Source: Haliea sp040222615 (lineage in GTDB: Bacteria > Pseudomonadota > Gammaproteobacteria > Pseudomonadales > Halieaceae). Taken from it: a stretch of DNA of 9,931 nucleotides. Position numbers and translations under genes: made by a program. Below, in pieces: positions 7,192 through 9,931 of this stretch; position 1 is the stretch's first letter; each line of letters starts with the position of its first letter. The stretch spans positions 1 to 9,931 of the forward strand of contig NZ_JAVKCQ010000163.1 in assembly GCF_040222615.1 (NCBI RefSeq). The letters run 5' to 3'. The notes beneath the pieces are model-generated. The model saw nothing but the letters and a program-made list of their open reading frames with translations, made no database searches and was not told where the DNA came from.

Positions 7192-7434
7192 ATGGCACAT
7201 GTAGTGTTTCCAGGTCACCTGCTCGCAGTCACCGACGGCGAGGCGGAGCTCGACGTGCCCGCCTGCAACGTTCGGGAACTGCTCGCCGCGCTGGAGCAGC
7301 GTTTTCCTGATGCGGGTGACGAGCTCAGGAAGAGCACGATTGCGATTGACGGATTAATCTGCCAGGACGCCTTTCTGGAAACCCTGCGGCCGGACAGCGA
7401 GGTGTTCTTCATGCCGCGCATCGCGGGGGGGTGA
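7192..7434 (+). CDS. MoaD/ThiS-like beta-grasp sulfur-carrier protein
   Basis: The 80-residue product has the length and pattern of MoaD/ThiS ubiquitin-like carriers: strands separated by a helix (V-R-E-L-L-A-A-L-E-Q-R-F-P), an I-A-I-D-G strand, and a terminal P-R-I-A-G-G. In this family the Gly-Gly end is adenylated and converted to a thiocarboxylate, which donates sulfur, for example to the molybdopterin dithiolene. ATG 7192 follows GGAG (7183-7186) by five bases and is 16 bases after the large-subunit stop, so it is the last gene of the operon. No MoaE, MoaA, MoeB or XdhC-like gene lies nearby. It may be a dedicated carrier for maturing this hydroxylase, or a sulfur or conjugation partner with another role. 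Fold call is strong; role is inference from context. Confidence 0.85.
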   Translation: MAHVVFPGHLLAVTDGEAELDVPACNVRELLAALEQRFPDAGDELRKSTIAIDGLICQDAFLETLRPDSEVFFMPRIAGG

Positions 7435-7670
7435 GTTCGCGCCCAAGGGTCCTCTTCAGTCTCCGATCAAACAATCAAGATCACGTCCGGCCAACGGTTC
7501 CTTTGGTTCTCATGCGAGGTCGCATACTTAGCTCGAGCGCGGAAAGACTCACACTTGACTCTTCATCCTGTGCGCGGCTGGAAATAGTCGCTCAGCGCCG
7601 CTCGTGAGGTCATGTAGTGAAATGGCAGGAACCAATGGCGCCCTCGAGGGTCGATTGATGTTCTAGGGTA
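7435..7670. other. Non-coding gap after the operon
   Basis: No gene or clear terminator is seen. A small inverted repeat ATGCGA-gg-TCGCAT sits at 7512-7525 with no T-tract. The remaining sequence shows no coding pattern or repeat that I can support; the promoter island of the following monooxygenase begins around 7671. Confidence 0.5.
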
Positions 7671-7675
7671 TAAAG

Positions 7676-7766
7676 TGCGCAAAATAAGAAATAGTCTGTT
7701 GCGCAATTCTATACGCGTATACTATTATTAAAATAAACACGCGATATAACTTCCGAATAATGGAGG
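7676..7766 (+). promoter_or_regulatory. Predicted promoter, operator and ribosome site of the first monooxygenase gene
   Basis: A -35-like TTGCGC (7699-7704) and -10-like TATTAT (7723-7728) are 18 bp apart. Between them lies the 12-bp perfect palindrome TATACGCGTATA (7710-7721), an ideal place for a regulator. TGCGCA boxes start at 7676 and 7700, 24 bp apart. GGAGG (7762-7766) sits seven bases before the TTG start. The same arrangement recurs exactly 2020 bp downstream before the paralogue, which supports its being functional. Confidence 0.55.
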
Positions 7767-7773
7767 AATTGAC

Positions 7774-9585
7774 TTGTCAACGGCACCTGAAAAGCACCCA
7801 AACCTGGATTTCGATCCGGACGCCCTGCGCGAGAAATACCGCGAGGAGCGCGATAAGCGCCTGCGGACGGAGGGCAACGATCAGTATCAGGAGGTCGAAG
7901 GTAAGTTCGCACACTTCGTAGACGACCCCTACGTGGAACCGGGTTTCACGCGCGAGCCGCTAACGGATGAGGTCGATGTCATCATCATTGGCGGCGGTTT
8001 CGGTGGGCAGCTCGCCGCCGCGCGCCTGCGCGAGGCGGGGGTTCATAGCCTGCGCATCATTGAGAAGGGCGGCGACTTTGGCGGGACCTGGTACTGGAAC
8101 CGCTACCCGGGTGCACAGTGCGACATCGAGTCGTACATGTACTTGCCGCTGCTCGAGGAGGTCGGTTATGTCCCGCGCGAGAAATACTCGTTCGGGTCGG
8201 AGATCAAGGCGCACGCGGAGCGGATCGGCAAGGCCTATGACTTGTACTCCTGCGCTTGCTTCCAGACCGAGGTGAAGGAGGCGCGCTGGGACCAGGAAGC
8301 AGGGCGCTGGACGATAAGCACCAATCGTGGCGACGCCATGCGCGCGCGCTTCGTGATTATATCGGGCGGTCCATTCAACCGGCCGAAGCTGCCGGGAATA
8401 CCGGGCATCGAGGACTTCCAGGGGCACACCTTCCACACCAGCCGCTGGGACTACGCTTACACGGGCGGGGACGAGACCGGTAACCTGGACAAGCTCGGCG
8501 ACAAACGTGTGGCCGTGATCGGCACCGGCGCCACGGCTATCCAGTGCATCCCGCACCTGGGTCGCGCGGCGCAGCAGCTCTACGTGTTCCAGCGAACGCC
8601 GTCTTCAGTGGATGAGCGCGGCAACAAACCCACCGATCCTGAGTGGGTCAGAACACTCGAGTCTGGCTGGCAGCGCCAGCGTCGCGAGAACTTCAGTGAC
8701 GTGCTTGCGGGCGTGGCGGACGTGGACCTTGTGAACGATGGCTGGACCGACATCTTCCGCAAAATGCCCAACCTGCTGGCGCCGGGCCAGACCGACGGGT
8801 CGTTGGACCCGGAGGAGGTCGCGCGCGCCGTGGAGCTGGCGGACTTCGAGAAGATGAATCAGGTACGGGAGCGCGTGGACGCCACAGTCGAAGACCGCGA
8901 GACGGCCGAGGCGCTCAAGCCCTGGTATCGCCAGTTCTGCAAGCGCCCGACCTTCAGTGACGACTACCTGCCCACCTTCAACAGACCCAATGTTCAGCTG
9001 GTTGACACGCAGGGACGCGGCGTGGAGCGCATCACGCCGCGTGGCGTCTTCGCTAATGGTATGGAATACGAGGTTGACTGCATTATCTTCGCAACCGGCT
9101 TCGAGTTCGGCACCGCCTACACGCGGCGCCAGGGCTTCGAGATATGGGGTCGCGACGAGCTGGCGCTGACAGACTACTGGCAAGAGGGTCCGCGCACATT
9201 TCACGGGTATGCAAGCCGCGGCTTCCCTAACCTCTTCCACGTGGGGCTTCTGCAGAGCGGCTTCTCACCCAATTTCACGACCGTTGCGGACGATCAGACG
9301 CAGCACTACGCCTACATCATTCAGCAAGTTCTGGAACGCGGATACGAGCGCGTGGAGCCCAGCGCGCAGGCCGAACAGGAGTGGGTAAACACCATCAAGA
9401 ACCTGTCGATCGACAGCCTGGAATTCTTGGAGGCCTGCACCCCCGGCTTCTTCAATAACGAGGGCAAGCCGCGGGCCGGCAACGGACCGGTCGAGAATCA
9501 GTACGGACCGGGCATCAACGCCTTCCACCGCCTGATGGGGGAGTGGCGCGAGGACGGCGATCTCAATGGACTCGAGCTCTCATAG
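7774..9585 (+). CDS. Baeyer-Villiger-type flavin monooxygenase
   Basis: The 603-residue, single-chain FAD/NADPH enzyme should insert one oxygen atom of O2 next to a ketone carbonyl, giving an ester or lactone. It has an FAD Rossmann motif G-G-G-F-G-G (73-78), then G-G-D-F-G-G-T-W-Y-W-N-R-Y-P-G from residue 99. The Baeyer-Villiger fingerprint F-x-G-x3-H-x3-W-D spans Phe 215, Gly 217, His 221, Trp 225 and Asp 226. The NADPH Rossmann motif G-T-G-A-T-A is at 250-255 and A-T-G-F-E at 440-444. The roughly 65-residue charged N-terminal extension before the FAD domain makes it longer than cyclohexanone or phenylacetone monooxygenases (about 540) and closer in size to cyclopentadecanone monooxygenase (about 600), so a bulky or macrocyclic ketone is possible. 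The TTG start is supported by GGAGG and by the paralogue downstream. No signal peptide. Confidence 0.92.
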   Translation: MSTAPEKHPNLDFDPDALREKYREERDKRLRTEGNDQYQEVEGKFAHFVDDPYVEPGFTREPLTDEVDVIIIGGGFGGQLAAARLREAGVHSLRIIEKGGDFGGTWYWNRYPGAQCDIESYMYLPLLEEVGYVPREKYSFGSEIKAHAERIGKAYDLYSCACFQTEVKEARWDQEAGRWTISTNRGDAMRARFVIISGGPFNRPKLPGIPGIEDFQGHTFHTSRWDYAYTGGDETGNLDKLGDKRVAVIGTGATAIQCIPHLGRAAQQLYVFQRTPSSVDERGNKPTDPEWVRTLESGWQRQRRENFSDVLAGVADVDLVNDGWTDIFRKMPNLLAPGQTDGSLDPEEVARAVELADFEKMNQVRERVDATVEDRETAEALKPWYRQFCKRPTFSDDYLPTFNRPNVQLVDTQGRGVERITPRGVFANGMEYEVDCIIFATGFEFGTAYTRRQGFEIWGRDELALTDYWQEGPRTFHGYASRGFPNLFHVGLLQSGFSPNFTTVADDQTQHYAYIIQQVLERGYERVEPSAQAEQEWVNTIKNLSIDSLEFLEACTPGFFNNEGKPRAGNGPVENQYGPGINAFHRLMGEWREDGDLNGLELS

Positions 9586-9695
9586 GTCGGTCCCGCGTAG
9601 AGAGTCAGAGCCTTGAGCCGTCGGAAGCAGCGCAAGGTTCCGGCGCGCAGCTGGCATCCTAACCATCAAGAGTCATGCGGTATTCCGAAAAAAGA

Positions 9696-9786
9696 CACGC
9701 ATAAGTAGGATAAAACATTTGCATAATTTAATACGCGTATATTATTATTTAAAAAATAACGCAAGTGATCTATCCGAATGAGGAGG
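9696..9786 (+). promoter_or_regulatory. Predicted promoter, operator and ribosome site of the second monooxygenase gene
   Basis: A -35-like TTGCAT (9719-9724) and -10-like TATTAT (9743-9748) are 18 bp apart around the palindrome ATACGCGTAT (9731-9740). All three are exactly 2020 bp downstream of their counterparts in the first copy. The upstream TGCGCA box is degenerate here (CACGCA, 9696-9701). The ribosome site AGGAGG (9781-9786) lies seven bases before the TTG start. Confidence 0.55.
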
Positions 9787-9793
9787 AACTCAC

Positions 9794-9931
9794 TTGGCAA
9801 CGGCATCTGAAAAGCACCCAGACCTGGACTTTGATCCGGACGCCCTGCGCGCGAAGTACCGCGAGGAGCGCGACAAGCGAATTCACCCTGATGGCAACGC
9901 CCAGTACGTTGAAATCACCGGACAACTCGCG
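9794..9931 (+). CDS. Second Baeyer-Villiger-type monooxygenase, N-terminal fragment (runs off right edge)
   Basis: From TTG 9794 the frame stays open for 46 codons to the window end. By hand alignment, 32 of 46 residues equal the start of the upstream monooxygenase without gaps, including E-K-H-P and the block L-D-F-D-P-D-A-L-R, then K-Y-R-E-E-R-D-K-R. Only the charged N-terminal extension is visible; the FAD and Baeyer-Villiger motifs lie beyond the edge, so enzyme identity rests on paralogy. Substitutions cluster after residue 29, consistent with divergence after duplication. It is 208 bases after the first copy and has its own promoter, so the pair need not be co-transcribed. Confidence 0.85.
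   Translation, partial: MATASEKHPDLDFDPDALRAKYREERDKRIHPDGNAQYVEITGQLA

Noticed and set aside
9608..9640. Possible terminator after the first monooxygenase (GAGCCTTG / CAAGGTTC arms)
   Set aside because: The 8-bp stem includes one G-U pair, the loop is 17 bases and no T-tract follows, so intrinsic termination is not supported.
1..9931. CRISPR arrays, tRNA or rRNA genes
   Set aside because: No regularly spaced direct repeats, and no cloverleaf or rRNA-like sequence was recognised on either strand.

Overview
The window looks like bacterial accessory DNA, most likely from a proteobacterium. The genes are GC-rich and tightly packed with Shine-Dalgarno sites, and they are driven from short AT-rich promoter islands. 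One edge carries the first codons of an IS110-family transposase, followed by a decayed tyrosine-recombinase tail. No rRNA, tRNA or housekeeping gene is present to fix the species, so the phylum-level call is an inference.

Layout. Positions 1-32 (minus) hold the N-terminus of an IS110-like transposase that runs off the left edge. Positions 33-1074 are mostly non-coding scar DNA with short palindromes, an integrase C-terminal remnant (401-604) and a doubtful 56-codon minus-strand ORF (712-882). A DUF1330 gene (1075-1506, minus) and a five-gene plus-strand operon (1787-7434) diverge from an AT-rich intergenic region. The operon encodes an N-acyl-D-amino-acid-deacylase-like amidohydrolase, the FAD, [2Fe-2S] and molybdopterin subunits of a xanthine-dehydrogenase/CoxMSL-type hydroxylase, and a MoaD/ThiS-like protein ending in Gly-Gly. 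After about 340 non-coding bases comes a Baeyer-Villiger-type flavin monooxygenase (7774-9585). The first 46 codons of a second, paralogous monooxygenase (9794-9931) run off the right edge.

How they may work together. The enzymes fit a catabolic cluster: a molybdenum hydroxylase adds water-derived oxygen to a heteroaromatic or aldehyde-like carbon, an amidohydrolase cuts a C-N bond or opens a ring, and Baeyer-Villiger monooxygenases turn ketones into esters or lactones. The substrate cannot be read from the sequence. The promoters share a recurring vocabulary (TGCGCA boxes, twice spaced 24 bp apart, and the palindrome ATACGCGTAT between the -35 and -10 of both monooxygenase genes), which suggests one regulator controls the cluster. 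The two monooxygenase promoters and starts are collinear at an exact 2020-bp offset, so the pair looks like a tandem duplication that has since diverged.
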